From assembly GCA_001898145.1 (NCBI GenBank), contig MKSR01000036.1:248001-312000 (forward strand): a stretch of 64,000 nucleotides of DNA, read 5' to 3'. Below, in pieces: positions 47,467 through 56,933 of this stretch. The position numbers were made by a program, and so were the translations under genes. The stretch is from Dyadobacter sp. 50-39 (GTDB lineage: Bacteria; Bacteroidota; Bacteroidia; Cytophagales; Spirosomataceae). Numbering within the stretch: the stretch's first letter is position 1; each line of letters starts with the position of its first letter. The notes below the pieces were generated by a model that was not told the origin of the DNA, ran no database searches, and saw only the letters and a list, made by a program, of their open reading frames with translations.

Positions 47467-48288
47467 TCATAGGCTGCTTACGCTCACGCGGCAGATCTGG
47501 AACTGAAACCTGACATAGCGGGCAGGGCTCAGGTTCAGATAATGCTTAAAGTCATGGATCAGCTGGCTTTGATCGTAATAGCCGCACGCCTCGACCAGAT
47601 GCTGCCAGTCGACTTTTCCAAGATGGCCATCCAGCAGTTGGATAGCCTTTAAAAACCTTTCGTAGCGCGCCTTTTCCTTGGCGGAGTAACCCAGGTATTT
47701 TTTGTGGTTAAGCTGGATGTTGCGCTCGCTCTGACCGGTTTTTTGAGCGATCGCCTTGATGGGATTTACCGCCAGCGGCACCGACTCAGCAGCCGATATG
47801 TGCTCAAAGGATGCATCGCGGCATCTGAGATAGGGCCGGCAAAAGTCCAGGATCATCATGGGCCTTTCCTGAGCCGCTTCGGTTTTGAGGCTGTGCCACA
47901 ACTGCGTAAAGCAATTTTGCTTTAAGAGCTCATCGGGGTGGGCCGCTACGGAGCCTGAGATCATCGCAGGCCCAAAGAAGCGGTAGAAGGCATCATCCTT
48001 AAAATTGACGACCAGAAGATCTGCGCCGTCACTGAGCGTATATTCAATGGGTTGTCTGACAGGGCCCAGCACAAGGCATTGATCAAGCTGCATAGACTCG
48101 GCCCCGGAAGTAAAGCGGACTGGTGCTCCGAAACTAAAAGCCAGGATGGTTTGAAAGCTCGGTACCAGTAATCTTTTCACATCACTGCCGCCTTCATTGA
48201 CAGCACAATAAAAATAGCTCACCACCTGGCTGAATTCTTCTCCAACCTGTATTTTGAGCTCCTTGTAGTTTTGGTTTGATGGCTGCAT
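47467..48288 (-). CDS. AraC-family transcriptional regulator
   Basis: The N-terminal half (about 1-140) is a beta-rich sensor-like domain. The C-terminal half has two helix-turn-helix units: NPIKAIAQKTGQSERNIQLNHKKYLGYSAKEK and VEACGYYDQSQLIHDFKHYLNLSPARY, the second being the diagnostic AraC motif. At 273 aa it is a normal one-domain-plus-DNA-binding regulator. It follows the oxidoreductase gene by 15 bases in the same orientation, so it probably regulates its own operon (DUF819 transporter, oxidoreductase, regulator). Confidence 0.85.
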   Translation of the reverse strand: MQPSNQNYKELKIQVGEEFSQVVSYFYCAVNEGGSDVKRLLVPSFQTILAFSFGAPVRFTSGAESMQLDQCLVLGPVRQPIEYTLSDGADLLVVNFKDDAFYRFFGPAMISGSVAAHPDELLKQNCFTQLWHSLKTEAAQERPMMILDFCRPYLRCRDASFEHISAAESVPLAVNPIKAIAQKTGQSERNIQLNHKKYLGYSAKEKARYERFLKAIQLLDGHLGKVDWQHLVEACGYYDQSQLIHDFKHYLNLSPARYVRFQFQICRVSVSSL

Positions 48289-48303
48289 GGGTATGTGCGG
48301 CTG

Positions 48304-48996
48304 TCAGCTGTAGCGGTCGTTACGCCAGGGATAGGCCGTGTTGGAGTATCCTCTGAGCTCCCAGAAACCAAGCTGGTTTTGGGGTAAAAACTGAATGCGG
48401 CTGATCCATTTACTGCCTTTCCATGCGTAAAGCTGTGGGGTAATCATTCGCACCGGGCCGCCATGCTCGCGTTCCAGGGGCTTTCCGTCGGCGGTGTGTA
48501 CCAGCAGCACATCTTCCTTTAAGGCTTCCTGCAAGGAAAGGTTGGTCGTGTACTTATCATAGCCATGGCAAAGTATGTGGGTTGCGGCGGGTTTGGGCAT
48601 GGCCACAGCGGCAATGTCAGCCAGGCGCACGCCCACCCAGGGCACGTCCATGCGCGACCAAGTGGTCACGCAGTGAAAGTCGCTCACATCACTCGTTTGC
48701 GGCAGGGCCATAAACTGCTCCCAGTTGAGCGTGAGCGGCGATTCTACCTCGCCGTCGATGATCAGCTTCCATTTCGAAAGCGGTACGTCGGGTTTAAAGC
48801 CCAGATCCAGCACCGGCCATTTGACTGTCGCAGTCTGGCCGATGGGCAGCTGCGGCATCCCGTGGCGATTGGGCGCGCCACTGCCCATAGGACGGCTGTC
48901 GGAGACCGAAGGCGTTTGGGCCATTTGCTGCTCAAAGCGCGCCTTTAATTTCATGCGCGCTTCAATGATCTTATCAAGTTTGCTGTCCTGTTCCAT
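48304..48996 (-). CDS. Molybdopterin-dependent oxidoreductase, sulfite-oxidase fold
   Basis: The 230-residue protein shows the YedY/sulfite-oxidase core: WKLIIDGEVESPLTLNWEQFMALPQ, then VSDFHCVTTWSRMDVPWVGV, whose Cys should bind molybdenum. Then come HGYDKYTTNLSLQEAL and HGGPVRMITPQLYAWKGSKWI. No Tat or Sec signal is visible, so it is likely cytoplasmic, as in the YuiH subgroup. The electron partner and substrate are unknown. It lies 12 bases after the DUF819 gene and 15 before the AraC gene. Confidence 0.9.
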   Translation of the reverse strand: MEQDSKLDKIIEARMKLKARFEQQMAQTPSVSDSRPMGSGAPNRHGMPQLPIGQTATVKWPVLDLGFKPDVPLSKWKLIIDGEVESPLTLNWEQFMALPQTSDVSDFHCVTTWSRMDVPWVGVRLADIAAVAMPKPAATHILCHGYDKYTTNLSLQEALKEDVLLVHTADGKPLEREHGGPVRMITPQLYAWKGSKWISRIQFLPQNQLGFWELRGYSNTAYPWRNDRYS

Positions 48997-49008
48997 GCTG
49001 TAAGATGT

Positions 49009-50235
49009 TTAGGTGCTGATCCACTGCATCATTAAAGCAGTTAAATACCCCCCATAAGTTCCAATCGCGTAACCTAAAATTGCCAGCAGCACGCCCACCG
49101 ATGCCAGCGAGGGGTGAAACGCGGCGGCCACCACCGATGCAGACGCTGAGCCGCCCACATTGGCCTGGCTGCCGACGGCCAGAAAAAAGAAGGGAATTTT
49201 GAGCCATTTGCAGGCTATAATAAGGATCAGACCGTGAATCAGAATCCATATCAGCCCAATGGCAAAAAGCCCGGGGTTACCCGCTACTGCTCCCAGGTCC
49301 ATTTGCATGCCGATACAGGCCACCAGTACATACAGAAATACCGAGCCAAGTTTTGAGGCGCCATAGTATTCCAACTTGCGAGCCGGGGTGAGCGAGAGCA
49401 GAATGCCGATCAATGTGGCAATGCTGATCACCCAAAAAAAGTTGGATGTCAGGCTGTACTTTTCCAGGGCGGGATAATTCCGGGAAAGGTAGGGCGTGAT
49501 CACCTGGGCCAGGCCATGGGCAAGGCCGGCAGCACCAAAACCTGCCGCTGCCAGGAAAATATAATCTTTCAAAGCCGGATTCTGCTCGTTTGCCTTTTGA
49601 TCTGCATCCAGATGAGCTTTTACCTGCTCGACCGCTCCGCTGTCGGCTCCCAGTAGCGCATCTACCCGCGAGGCGATACCTGCTCCGTAAATCAATGCGG
49701 CCATCCATAGCTCGGCGACCAGTACATCGACTGCTACCATCTGCGAAAACAGCGCGTCGCTGGGATGAAATACCTCACGCAGTGCGGTTTGGTTAGCGCC
49801 CCCGCCAATCCAGCTGCCGGCTATGGTGGCCAGCCCGCGCCAGACCGCGTCGGCTCCTTCTCCGGCTACGGTAGCCGGACTGAGCGTGCCGACAATCCAC
49901 AAAGCGATCGGCCCGCCGATCATAATGCCCGCCGTGCCGATCAGCATCGCAGCAAGCGCTTTCGGGCCCAGGCGCGTCAGGGATTTCCAGTCCATGCCGA
50001 CTGTGAAAAGCACCAGGCAGGCAGGCAGAAAGTATTTGGAAACGACCGGGTAAAGCGCAGAGCCGGCGCCATTGATAATCCCCAATGAATTCAGAACGCC
50101 GGGTATGAAGTAACAAAGCAGCAGGGGAGGGATAATGGCGTAAAACCGTTTCCAGCCGGGCTGGGAAGCTGTATAAAATATACCGGCAAGGATAAGCATC
50201 AGAAGGCCAAGAACGACCGCGTCGTTGGTAATCAT
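49009..50235 (-). CDS. DUF819 family membrane protein (YjcL-like)
   Basis: The 408-residue protein has about ten hydrophobic helices, with conserved-looking segments WRGLATIAGSWIGGGANQTAL and FFFLAVGSQANVGGSASASVVAAAFHPSLASVGVL. This is the DUF819 family, inner-membrane proteins thought to be transporters with a repeated bile-acid/citrate-carrier-like fold. It is first in a three-gene operon with a molybdenum oxidoreductase and an AraC regulator. The transported solute is therefore likely something oxidised or reduced by the second gene (inference). Confidence 0.88.
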   Translation of the reverse strand: MITNDAVVLGLLMLILAGIFYTASQPGWKRFYAIIPPLLLCYFIPGVLNSLGIINGAGSALYPVVSKYFLPACLVLFTVGMDWKSLTRLGPKALAAMLIGTAGIMIGGPIALWIVGTLSPATVAGEGADAVWRGLATIAGSWIGGGANQTALREVFHPSDALFSQMVAVDVLVAELWMAALIYGAGIASRVDALLGADSGAVEQVKAHLDADQKANEQNPALKDYIFLAAAGFGAAGLAHGLAQVITPYLSRNYPALEKYSLTSNFFWVISIATLIGILLSLTPARKLEYYGASKLGSVFLYVLVACIGMQMDLGAVAGNPGLFAIGLIWILIHGLILIIACKWLKIPFFFLAVGSQANVGGSASASVVAAAFHPSLASVGVLLAILGYAIGTYGGYLTALMMQWIST

Positions 50236-50547
50236 GCGTCAGAATCAGAATGGGAAAAGGTTACCGGGTAAAAATAAGCGAAATGTCTCAGAAAGGCATC
50301 AGAAATTGGGTGCCGGCGGGGTCTGCGTTGAATAGCGATTTGGGGATTTGCCGCCAGGACCCGGGTTTGTGGTGAGCCGGATGTTGGATCTGCGCGTTAG
50401 GGAAGGGGATGGATAATTTTTCCTTTGGATGATCTGCCCGGTTCGCAACAGTCGTGTATCTTTTTGCTGAATACTAGCTCTGCCCGCGCCGGCGGCCGGA
50501 TTGAAGGTGTTGAAATATGGGCTGAAAATCCATACTGGTAACACAGC
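50236..50547. other. 312-base intergenic region
   Basis: Between the start of the DUF819 gene and the end of the membrane AraC gene. I see no gene, strong stem or repeat. A TATTTTTA on the minus strand about 40 bases before the DUF819 ATG is a weak promoter candidate. Confidence 0.35.
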
Positions 50548-51699
50548 CTACGAGACCAGGTTCTGCCGGCTCTTTTTAACGAAGTCCGAGGGGGTAGTGC
50601 CTTCCAGTTTCTTAAACACCTGGTTAAAGGTAGCTTTGGAATTAAATCCGCAGTCCAGCGCAATTCCCAGCAGCGATAAGTGACTGTTGGCCGGCTGCAT
50701 CACCTGCTGTTTGAATTCGCGCAGGCGGTGCTGGTTGACATATTCGAAGAAATTGACCCCGAAATCCGCATTGATCACTTGCGAGAGCTGATGGCGTGGC
50801 ACGCCCAAACGAACTGCCAGATCCACCAGCGTAAGATCATTTTCCAGGTAAGGTTTCTCGTTATCCATTAACGCCGACAGTCGGGCCGCAATGTCCTGGC
50901 TAATTCCCTCGCCAAGGGCGCTCTTGGCATATTTGGGAGCAGGTTCGATATTTTCCGTAACGAGCTCTGCCACCATCCCGGCAGCGGTTGGCATGACTAG
51001 TGTTTTTTTATTGAGCAGCTTAAATGCAATCCAGTACACCAGTATCACCACCAGCACAAAATGTGCCGGATAAATGCCGCTGAAATAGGCTAGTTGATGT
51101 TTTTTGACATAGAATGTACCGACCGAAAAAAGCATGATCGCCAGCACGATCCACAGAAATTCTTTTAGCCAATCAATGTCGATCAGCTCGCGGCTGGAGA
51201 AATGCTCGGTGCGTTTGGGCTGGTTCTGATAGAAAATGCCCAGAGCGAAGGCAGTAAAACTGACATGCAGGTAGTTTGTAAAGCTGTTCATCCAACCGAA
51301 ATCCGCTTGTGCTACAAGCCCTTTGTTTGCAAGGTAAGCCACTTTGTCCGAGCCCGGGAGCATAAAGTAGGGCATCAGGAGTGCCAAATAAATGCCGAAT
51401 GGGACGATTAATAGCAGTTGGCTGCGGCGAAACCTGAATTCGGGATCGCTGATGCTCTGCGTGAGCAGCACGATCAATGGACCGTAAAGCAGCGGCAATA
51501 ACCAGGATAACCTACTGAAATGGGGATAACCGATAAAAAGGTTTTTGACCTCCAGACAGATCAGAAATAAATGGAACATCAGCAGCAGGATCAACGCGGA
51601 AAGAATGCGGTTGGGAAGCTGGTTGGATTCCCTGCGGACCAGAAGGAATGCCAGGAAACCTCCCTGGATGATACCTGAAAGTAGCAGTGCTGTGATCAA
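50548..51699 (-). CDS. Membrane-embedded AraC-family regulator
   Basis: The first 230 residues contain about seven membrane helices (MITALLLSGIIQGGFLAFLLV onward). A linker follows, and then a C-terminal AraC DNA-binding domain with LVDLAVRLGVPRHQLSQVINADFGVNFFEYVNQHR and LLGIALDCGFNSKATFNQVFKKLEGTTPSDF. Such proteins sense a signal at the membrane. The frame starts with TTG at 51699; no ATG fits better. It is divergent from the S41 peptidase gene across about 100 bases, which it may control. Confidence 0.88.
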   Translation of the reverse strand: MITALLLSGIIQGGFLAFLLVRRESNQLPNRILSALILLLMFHLFLICLEVKNLFIGYPHFSRLSWLLPLLYGPLIVLLTQSISDPEFRFRRSQLLLIVPFGIYLALLMPYFMLPGSDKVAYLANKGLVAQADFGWMNSFTNYLHVSFTAFALGIFYQNQPKRTEHFSSRELIDIDWLKEFLWIVLAIMLFSVGTFYVKKHQLAYFSGIYPAHFVLVVILVYWIAFKLLNKKTLVMPTAAGMVAELVTENIEPAPKYAKSALGEGISQDIAARLSALMDNEKPYLENDLTLVDLAVRLGVPRHQLSQVINADFGVNFFEYVNQHRLREFKQQVMQPANSHLSLLGIALDCGFNSKATFNQVFKKLEGTTPSDFVKKSRQNLVS

Positions 51700-51797
51700 A
51701 GTGCAAGGGGTTGAAATTGGTTGTGCGAAAGGTCTGAACTTGTCGGGAAAGACGATTTACAGTTCATTCCGATTCAAAATTGCGGAAAAATTTAAAA

Positions 51798-53249
51798 ATG
51801 AACCTTCGTATCACACTCACTGTGCTCCTGAACCTGGGTATTTACTTAGCAACCGGTGCACAATCTTTGCCCGGCAGAAAGATAGCTTCCGCTCACGCGC
51901 TTGGCGACTTGCAGATGGTCCGCTTGTCTGTCGCCAGGCTTCATCCCGGCTTCGGGCGGTTTGGTCCTCGGTCCGAATTTTTACAACCACTTGATTCGCT
52001 TAAGGCGGCGCTGGAAAAATCCGACTCTGTCTCTGTCGAGTCTTTTTTCAGAATGCTTAACCCAATCCTGGTCAGGCTTCGTTGCGGGCACACCAAGTTC
52101 TTTCCGCCGATGAAGCTTTTTCCATTTTATTTCAACACTGACCATGTACTGCCTGTGATCGTTCGCTTCGAGGATACGGGCCGTCTTTTGGTGATCCGGT
52201 CAGCTCATCCGGAAACGGTTGGTCAATATCTGGAAAGCATTCAGGGCCGGCCAATTTCATCCATATTGCAGGAATTGCGCCGTCAGATGTTGGTAGATGG
52301 CCATGTGCAATCCTCGGCCGATGCCCAGATCCAGCAATATTTCAGCGCCTGGTACGCAGACTTTATCCAGCAGGGCGACCGCGCATTGACGGTGGGCCTG
52401 ACAGACCAAAACGGAAAGGCAACCTGCATGTTAATGAAAGGTATTACCGCGGCTGCCTGGCAGGCACTGGATAAGAACAGCTCCTATCTTACCCATCACA
52501 ACCACCTGCGCTTCGGCAACGACTCGGTAGCGTACCTGAGGATCGCGAACTTTTATTCCCGTGAAGGCGACAAGCACTTCCGGCGCTTTCTGGATTCAGC
52601 TTTCACGGCGATCAGTCAGCGGCCGGTTGGGCACCTGGTGATTGATGTGCGCGGCAACGAGGGAGGTAACGATGCCCTTGGGAAGGCGTTGTTTGCGCAC
52701 ATTGCCCGCCGGGATTTTCGTTATTGCGATCACATTGAGGTGAAAGTAAAGCGGAAGAAAGAGCTGCCCGACCGTGGCCGAGCCTACCTGCCAAAATTCA
52801 TTGGATTAGCCAGGCTTTTTATCAAAAAGGATGTACAGGGCCGTCTGGTGTTCAAAAAGCATCAGAACCTTGGCATGCACCGCCCACGCCAGGGCGCCTA
52901 CCAAGGTAAGGTATCGTTTTTGCAGGACGGGCTTAGTTATTCGGTCACTTCCGAGTTTCTCGCCGTAGCCCGCAGTGAGGACCGCGGTACATTCATCGGC
53001 GAAGAGTCGGGAGGTACCTACGAAGGCGACAACAGCGGGACATTTGTCATCTACAAACTTGCGGGAACTGGTCTTGACCTTGGCATTCCCCTTGCCGGTT
53101 ACTATTCTGCCGTCAAACCGGTGCCATCCCCCGGTCGTGGTATTCTTCCCGACATCACCGTCAGGCCGGGCCGGGAAGATCTGCTTTCGGGTCGCGACCC
53201 CATCCGCGCCGCTCTTTCGTATGGAAGCTCAATACTTCTTAACTTCTAA
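51798..53249 (+). CDS. Secreted S41-family peptidase
   Basis: I take the ATG at 51798, which gives a clean signal peptide (MNLRITLTVLLNLGIYLATGAQ); the TTG at 51780 adds six basic residues. The C-terminal S41 core has VIDVRGNEGGND, then FLQDGLSYSVTSEF, where the Ser of SYS is the probable nucleophile, and GTFIGEESGGTYEGDNSG. A clear PDZ domain between signal and core is not obvious, as in several Bacteroidota members. It likely cleaves C-termini of envelope or extracellular proteins. Confidence 0.85.
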   Translation: MNLRITLTVLLNLGIYLATGAQSLPGRKIASAHALGDLQMVRLSVARLHPGFGRFGPRSEFLQPLDSLKAALEKSDSVSVESFFRMLNPILVRLRCGHTKFFPPMKLFPFYFNTDHVLPVIVRFEDTGRLLVIRSAHPETVGQYLESIQGRPISSILQELRRQMLVDGHVQSSADAQIQQYFSAWYADFIQQGDRALTVGLTDQNGKATCMLMKGITAAAWQALDKNSSYLTHHNHLRFGNDSVAYLRIANFYSREGDKHFRRFLDSAFTAISQRPVGHLVIDVRGNEGGNDALGKALFAHIARRDFRYCDHIEVKVKRKKELPDRGRAYLPKFIGLARLFIKKDVQGRLVFKKHQNLGMHRPRQGAYQGKVSFLQDGLSYSVTSEFLAVARSEDRGTFIGEESGGTYEGDNSGTFVIYKLAGTGLDLGIPLAGYYSAVKPVPSPGRGILPDITVRPGREDLLSGRDPIRAALSYGSSILLNF

Positions 53250-53255
53250 ATAGCC

Positions 53256-53366
53256 GTGAAAATCAGCATCTTATTGCCAGCGTTTCTGACGCCGCTCACC
53301 ATCCGTTTGTCCTCTCAGGCCCAGGACTCTTTACAGTACCGACTGCGGATGAGATTACCCCAGTAA
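53256..53366 (+). pseudogene. Short signal-peptide-like fragment
   Basis: A GTG-started 36-codon frame begins KISILLPAFLTPLTIRLSSQAQD, like an export signal, then stops at 53364. It begins 6 bases after the S41 stop. It may be the truncated 5' end of a lost secreted-protein gene; nothing further downstream continues it. Confidence 0.35.
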
Positions 53367-53440
53367 CGAATGCAATGTATTGAGTCTTTCTACTATGCAA
53401 GACTAGGAATCGCTTTGGAGGCCATGGCTGTCCTTTGCCT

Positions 53441-54160
53441 TTATGAGTGCAAGCCGATGCATTTAGCAAGCGCATCCCGATAAAAATCGCCAACGGGTAT
53501 TTCCGTCTTTTCGATCATGATCCGGTTGCGTTCGATGGTATCTATTTTTGCTATTGCAATAATAAAGGAGCGGTGAACTCTTAGGAATTGGGCTGCGGGC
53601 AATTTCTCCAACAACCCGCTAAGGGAAACTTGGGTGCTTACGCTGCGAGCTTTTGTCTGAATCAACACATGATCCTTTTTCCCTTCGATAAACAGGATCT
53701 CTGTCAGATCGATCCGGACCGTTTTGGTAGCGGATTTAATGAAAATGTGCCCTTCTGACGGTTTGATTGCTTGTGCGAGAGCAGCTATCGAACTGGGCTG
53801 ATCCAATTGTTTTGACTGGACTTTTTGAACGGCCGTCAGAAATCGCTGGAAGGGGATGGGTTTAAGCAGATAGTCAGCCGCGTTCAGCTCGAATGCATCG
53901 ACGGCAAACTGAGGATAGGCAGTTGTCAGAATAACCGCGGGCGGGTTTTTCAGCGTCTGTAAGAAGTGTAAACCGGATAGACCGGGCATCTCTATGTCGA
54001 GGAAAATGACATCGACGGTATTTCTGGACAAAAAGTCGAGTGCCTGCATCGGCGTTGAACACAGCTTTTCAAGACGCAAAAAGGGTATTCTTTCAATGTA
54101 GCCTTCCATGACTTCCAGGGCTAGTCTCTCATCATCGACCACCAGGCAGCGGATTTTCAT
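53441..54160 (-). CDS. LytTR-family response regulator
   Basis: From the ATG at 54160 the receiver has VVDDER and the phosphoacceptor in VIFLDIEMPG (about Asp55), then TTAYPQFAVDAFELNAADYLLKPI. The LytTR DNA-binding domain includes IFIKSATKTVRIDLTEILFIEGKKDHVLIQTK and FLRVHRSFIIAI. It overlaps the end of the kinase gene upstream, so the two are a coupled pair. It faces away from the ABC transporter operon at 55402. Confidence 0.92.
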   Translation of the reverse strand: MKIRCLVVDDERLALEVMEGYIERIPFLRLEKLCSTPMQALDFLSRNTVDVIFLDIEMPGLSGLHFLQTLKNPPAVILTTAYPQFAVDAFELNAADYLLKPIPFQRFLTAVQKVQSKQLDQPSSIAALAQAIKPSEGHIFIKSATKTVRIDLTEILFIEGKKDHVLIQTKARSVSTQVSLSGLLEKLPAAQFLRVHRSFIIAIAKIDTIERNRIMIEKTEIPVGDFYRDALAKCIGLHS

Positions 54161-54165
54161 CAGTG

Positions 54166-55200
54166 TCAATTTATAGTTAATACAAGGTGGGTATCAAAAT
54201 GGTCCTGCGTTTTGCCGAAGTAAAGTTGATGTCTTCCAGGATACAAATGGGCCAATCGCCTTTGCAGGTTATCCAAGCCGATTCCGCCTGGGGCGCCTGC
54301 GACAGGCTGCTGGACACCGTTACTGGTGAGCAACGTTAGACTACCTTCATCTACGCTGACCGATATGGCTGCGAATTTTGCCCCGTGTTTAAACATGTTT
54401 TCAACAAGGGGCATTAGCAGAAACGGCTCAATCCAGACTTGCTCAACATTTCCCTTTACTTCAAAATCAACAGGAAAATCCAGGGGAAGCCGCAATTTCT
54501 GCAATTCGACGAAGTTTGCGATCATTTCCAATTCCTTCGATAGATTAACGCGCTCCTCATTGGTTTCATAAAGTGCATACCGCATCAGTTGTGATAGCTG
54601 CATGATGCCGCCGGGCGTGTCCGCGGATCTTTTGATGGCCAGCGCGTACAGGGAGTTGAGCGTGTTGAATAAAAAATGGGGGTTGAGCTGAGAGCGAAGA
54701 AAAGCGAGTTCGGTTTTCAGTTGTGAATTTTCCAGATCCCGCGTTTTTTGTTGAAACGAAAACCAGTCGACAGTAAACCGGACCACGCAGGCGATCAATA
54801 CAAACAGCCACAATTCGAATGACCTAAGCCAAAACTGCTCTGAATAGGGTAAAGGGAAAGGTGTTGCCGAAGGCCCAATGTACCAGTTCCGAAGCCAGTG
54901 ATAAGCCGGGATGAATACGGCTGCCAGCAGGGTTATGCCCAACGCATTCAACAGCAGAAATCGGGGGAGTTTTTTGCCAGGCAGGAGTGCAGGGATCCAA
55001 TAGCCGTAATTCAAGTAGAAGATACCGGCCTGGGCAAAAATATGGATGCTGGGGTGGCCGACCACAAAATCAATGCCTTGGTAATTACTAACATGTATGA
55101 CAAGGACTATATATAGTAACCAGCCCACCCCGTGCAGCAAAAATGGAAGATGGGTTGGCAGCAACCTGTAACAGCGATTTGAAATTGGGTTAGGCATCAC
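54166..55200 (-). CDS. LytS/YehU-type sensor histidine kinase
   Basis: Four or five membrane helices occupy residues about 20-155. The His_kinase domain has ELAFLRSQLNPHFLFNTLNSLYAL (conserved His) and the ATPase lid reads FLLMPLVENMFKHGA and GIGLDNLQRRLAHLYPG. This is the 5TM LytS-type kinase common in Bacteroidota. The start is a GTG at 55200 or ATG at 55197. A TATTTTTG element sits only about 13 bases upstream, which would give a very short leader. Confidence 0.92.
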   Translation of the reverse strand: MMPNPISNRCYRLLPTHLPFLLHGVGWLLYIVLVIHVSNYQGIDFVVGHPSIHIFAQAGIFYLNYGYWIPALLPGKKLPRFLLLNALGITLLAAVFIPAYHWLRNWYIGPSATPFPLPYSEQFWLRSFELWLFVLIACVVRFTVDWFSFQQKTRDLENSQLKTELAFLRSQLNPHFLFNTLNSLYALAIKRSADTPGGIMQLSQLMRYALYETNEERVNLSKELEMIANFVELQKLRLPLDFPVDFEVKGNVEQVWIEPFLLMPLVENMFKHGAKFAAISVSVDEGSLTLLTSNGVQQPVAGAPGGIGLDNLQRRLAHLYPGRHQLYFGKTQDHFDTHLVLTIN

Positions 55201-55212
55201 CAGGTGAAATTA

Positions 55213-55220
55213 CAAAAATA
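55213..55220 (-). promoter_or_regulatory. Candidate -7 element before the first LytS-type kinase (TATTTTTG)
   Basis: Exact TAnnTTTG on the minus strand but very close to the start codon (about 13-16 bases), so either the leader is nearly absent or the match is chance. Confidence 0.25.
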
Positions 55221-55401
55221 GCTTGTGGGATTTTTTAGTTGACCCTTAGACACCTCCGATCAGCACGCAGACGGGTTAATCCAGGCTCTCAGTGGCCTGT
55301 CAGGACATTATCTGCTTTCCACGGCCTGCAAACCTGTTTTGGGCGAAAATGTGTTTGGCTGAATTGTCTCTTGTTTTGATTTGACCAAAAATCCAAACAG
55401 T

Positions 55402-56166
55402 ATGACCTCGCAGATCATCCAAACCGACCGGCTCAGCTATTGCTACGGGGACCGGCCCGTGCTTCACCAGGTAAGCTTGCAAGTGCCCACGGGCAGCATT
55501 TTCGGCTTTTTGGGGCCGAATGGTGCTGGAAAGACAACGACTATTCGTTTGCTGCTGGGCCTTATCTGCACTCAGCGAGGTCGGATTAGCTTGTTCGGAG
55601 ATCAGATCGGAACGCACCGACTTCCTATACTGCGAAGGGTGGGCGCGCTTTTCGAAACGCCGGCCCTGTATGCGCACCTTTCTGGCCGGCAGAACCTGGA
55701 AATCGGAAGGTTGGGGCGCAATGCAAAACGAGGGCAGGTGGACAAAGTATTGGAAATGGTCGGTTTGATGCGCGAGGCTTCACGCAAAGTACATAGCTAT
55801 TCGCTGGGTATGCGACAGCGACTGGGGATCGCGCTGGCGCTGCTTGACGATCCGGAGCTGCTGATCCTGGACGAGCCCACAAACGGGCTTGACCCGGCTG
55901 GTATCCGGGAAATCCGAACCTTGTTGGTTGCTTTGAGCCGCTACCACGGCAAGACCATATTCATTTCCAGTCATTTACTTTCCGAAATGGAGAAAATGTT
56001 AACGCATCTGGCCATCATCAATGCAGGCCATCTATTGTTCCAAGGATCGATTGATGAGCTTCGCTCGGACCAACACTTGCAGGCAATCGGCATCTCCAAT
56101 GAGCCTGCGTCTGCGATACCGACATTGGAAGATATCTTTTTACACTTAACAGACCCTTTGATATGA
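55402..56166 (+). CDS. ABC transporter ATP-binding protein, BcrA-like
   Basis: I start at the ATG at 55402, since a TTG at 55381 gives a Lys/Asn-rich prefix only. Motifs are intact: Walker A GPNGAGKTT, signature YSLGMRQRL, Walker B LLILDEPTNGLDPAGIRE and the ISSHLLSEME H-loop. This is the bacitracin/lantibiotic-resistance type of ATPase. Its stop overlaps the permease start by 4 bases. Flanking LytTR pairs suggest induction by an envelope signal. Confidence 0.9.
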   Translation: MTSQIIQTDRLSYCYGDRPVLHQVSLQVPTGSIFGFLGPNGAGKTTTIRLLLGLICTQRGRISLFGDQIGTHRLPILRRVGALFETPALYAHLSGRQNLEIGRLGRNAKRGQVDKVLEMVGLMREASRKVHSYSLGMRQRLGIALALLDDPELLILDEPTNGLDPAGIREIRTLLVALSRYHGKTIFISSHLLSEMEKMLTHLAIINAGHLLFQGSIDELRSDQHLQAIGISNEPASAIPTLEDIFLHLTDPLI

Positions 56167-56933
56167 AATCATTGAACTATTTATGGCGGGGCCTTCTAAT
56201 GGAGAAGATTAAGGTCAGCGGAACACTGGTGCTAGGGCTGGCATTTTTTGCGCCTGCGTTTGTGGTTTTCGTCGCATTTGTGGCGGCTTACGCAGACGGA
56301 GGTGAATTTTACAAGCCGGGTATGAACCCCTGGATCAATTTTTCCGGTCATATCCTGGTTGGTTGGGCATTGTTTGTTTTTCCGATCTATGTTTCACTTC
56401 AATCGGCGCTGTACGCCGCTATTGAACATCAAAACCGCACGTTCGCCTACCTTTACAGTCTGCCTGTCCCCAGGTGGAGTTTCTATGTGTCTAAATTGCT
56501 GGTCCTTACGGCGCTGACCGGATTGAGCCACATTGTGTTGTATGGATCGGCAGAGGCTGCCGGATGGCTGCTGGGCCTGCTCAAACCAACCTACGGGTTC
56601 CAAAACCATTCCATGCACCAGGTGCTGTCGAAGGCCACCTTGCTGATGTTCTTCGGTGGTGGGGGGATAATGGTCATTCAACTCTTTATCAGTTTGCAGT
56701 CTGCGAGCTTTATTGTCCCTGCTGGTTTCGGACTTTTCGCAACCATGGCAGGCGTGATCTCACGGGGATTTGCGATCAGTACGGCCTCTCCCTATTTGTG
56801 GCCCATTTGCTTTTTGCACAATTCACTCGAGATGGCAGAATGGCGCTATGCGTACCTGCTGATTAGTGTGGCCGTTTTGGTTTTGGGCGCGGGGGTAAGT
56901 ATTCAGCTTCTGAACCGGAAAGCCATTGTCTGA
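56163..56933 (+). CDS. ABC transporter permease, lantibiotic/bacitracin-immunity type
   Basis: The 256-residue protein has six hydrophobic helices (for example VSGTLVLGLAFFAPAFVVFVAFVAAY and ILVGWALFVFPIYVSLQSALYAAIEHQ), the ABC-2/BcrB size and pattern. It is translationally coupled (ATGA) to the ATPase. The pair probably removes a peptide antibiotic or lipid from the membrane. The direct substrate is unknown. Confidence 0.88.
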   Translation: MKSLNYLWRGLLMEKIKVSGTLVLGLAFFAPAFVVFVAFVAAYADGGEFYKPGMNPWINFSGHILVGWALFVFPIYVSLQSALYAAIEHQNRTFAYLYSLPVPRWSFYVSKLLVLTALTGLSHIVLYGSAEAAGWLLGLLKPTYGFQNHSMHQVLSKATLLMFFGGGGIMVIQLFISLQSASFIVPAGFGLFATMAGVISRGFAISTASPYLWPICFLHNSLEMAEWRYAYLLISVAVLVLGAGVSIQLLNRKAIV

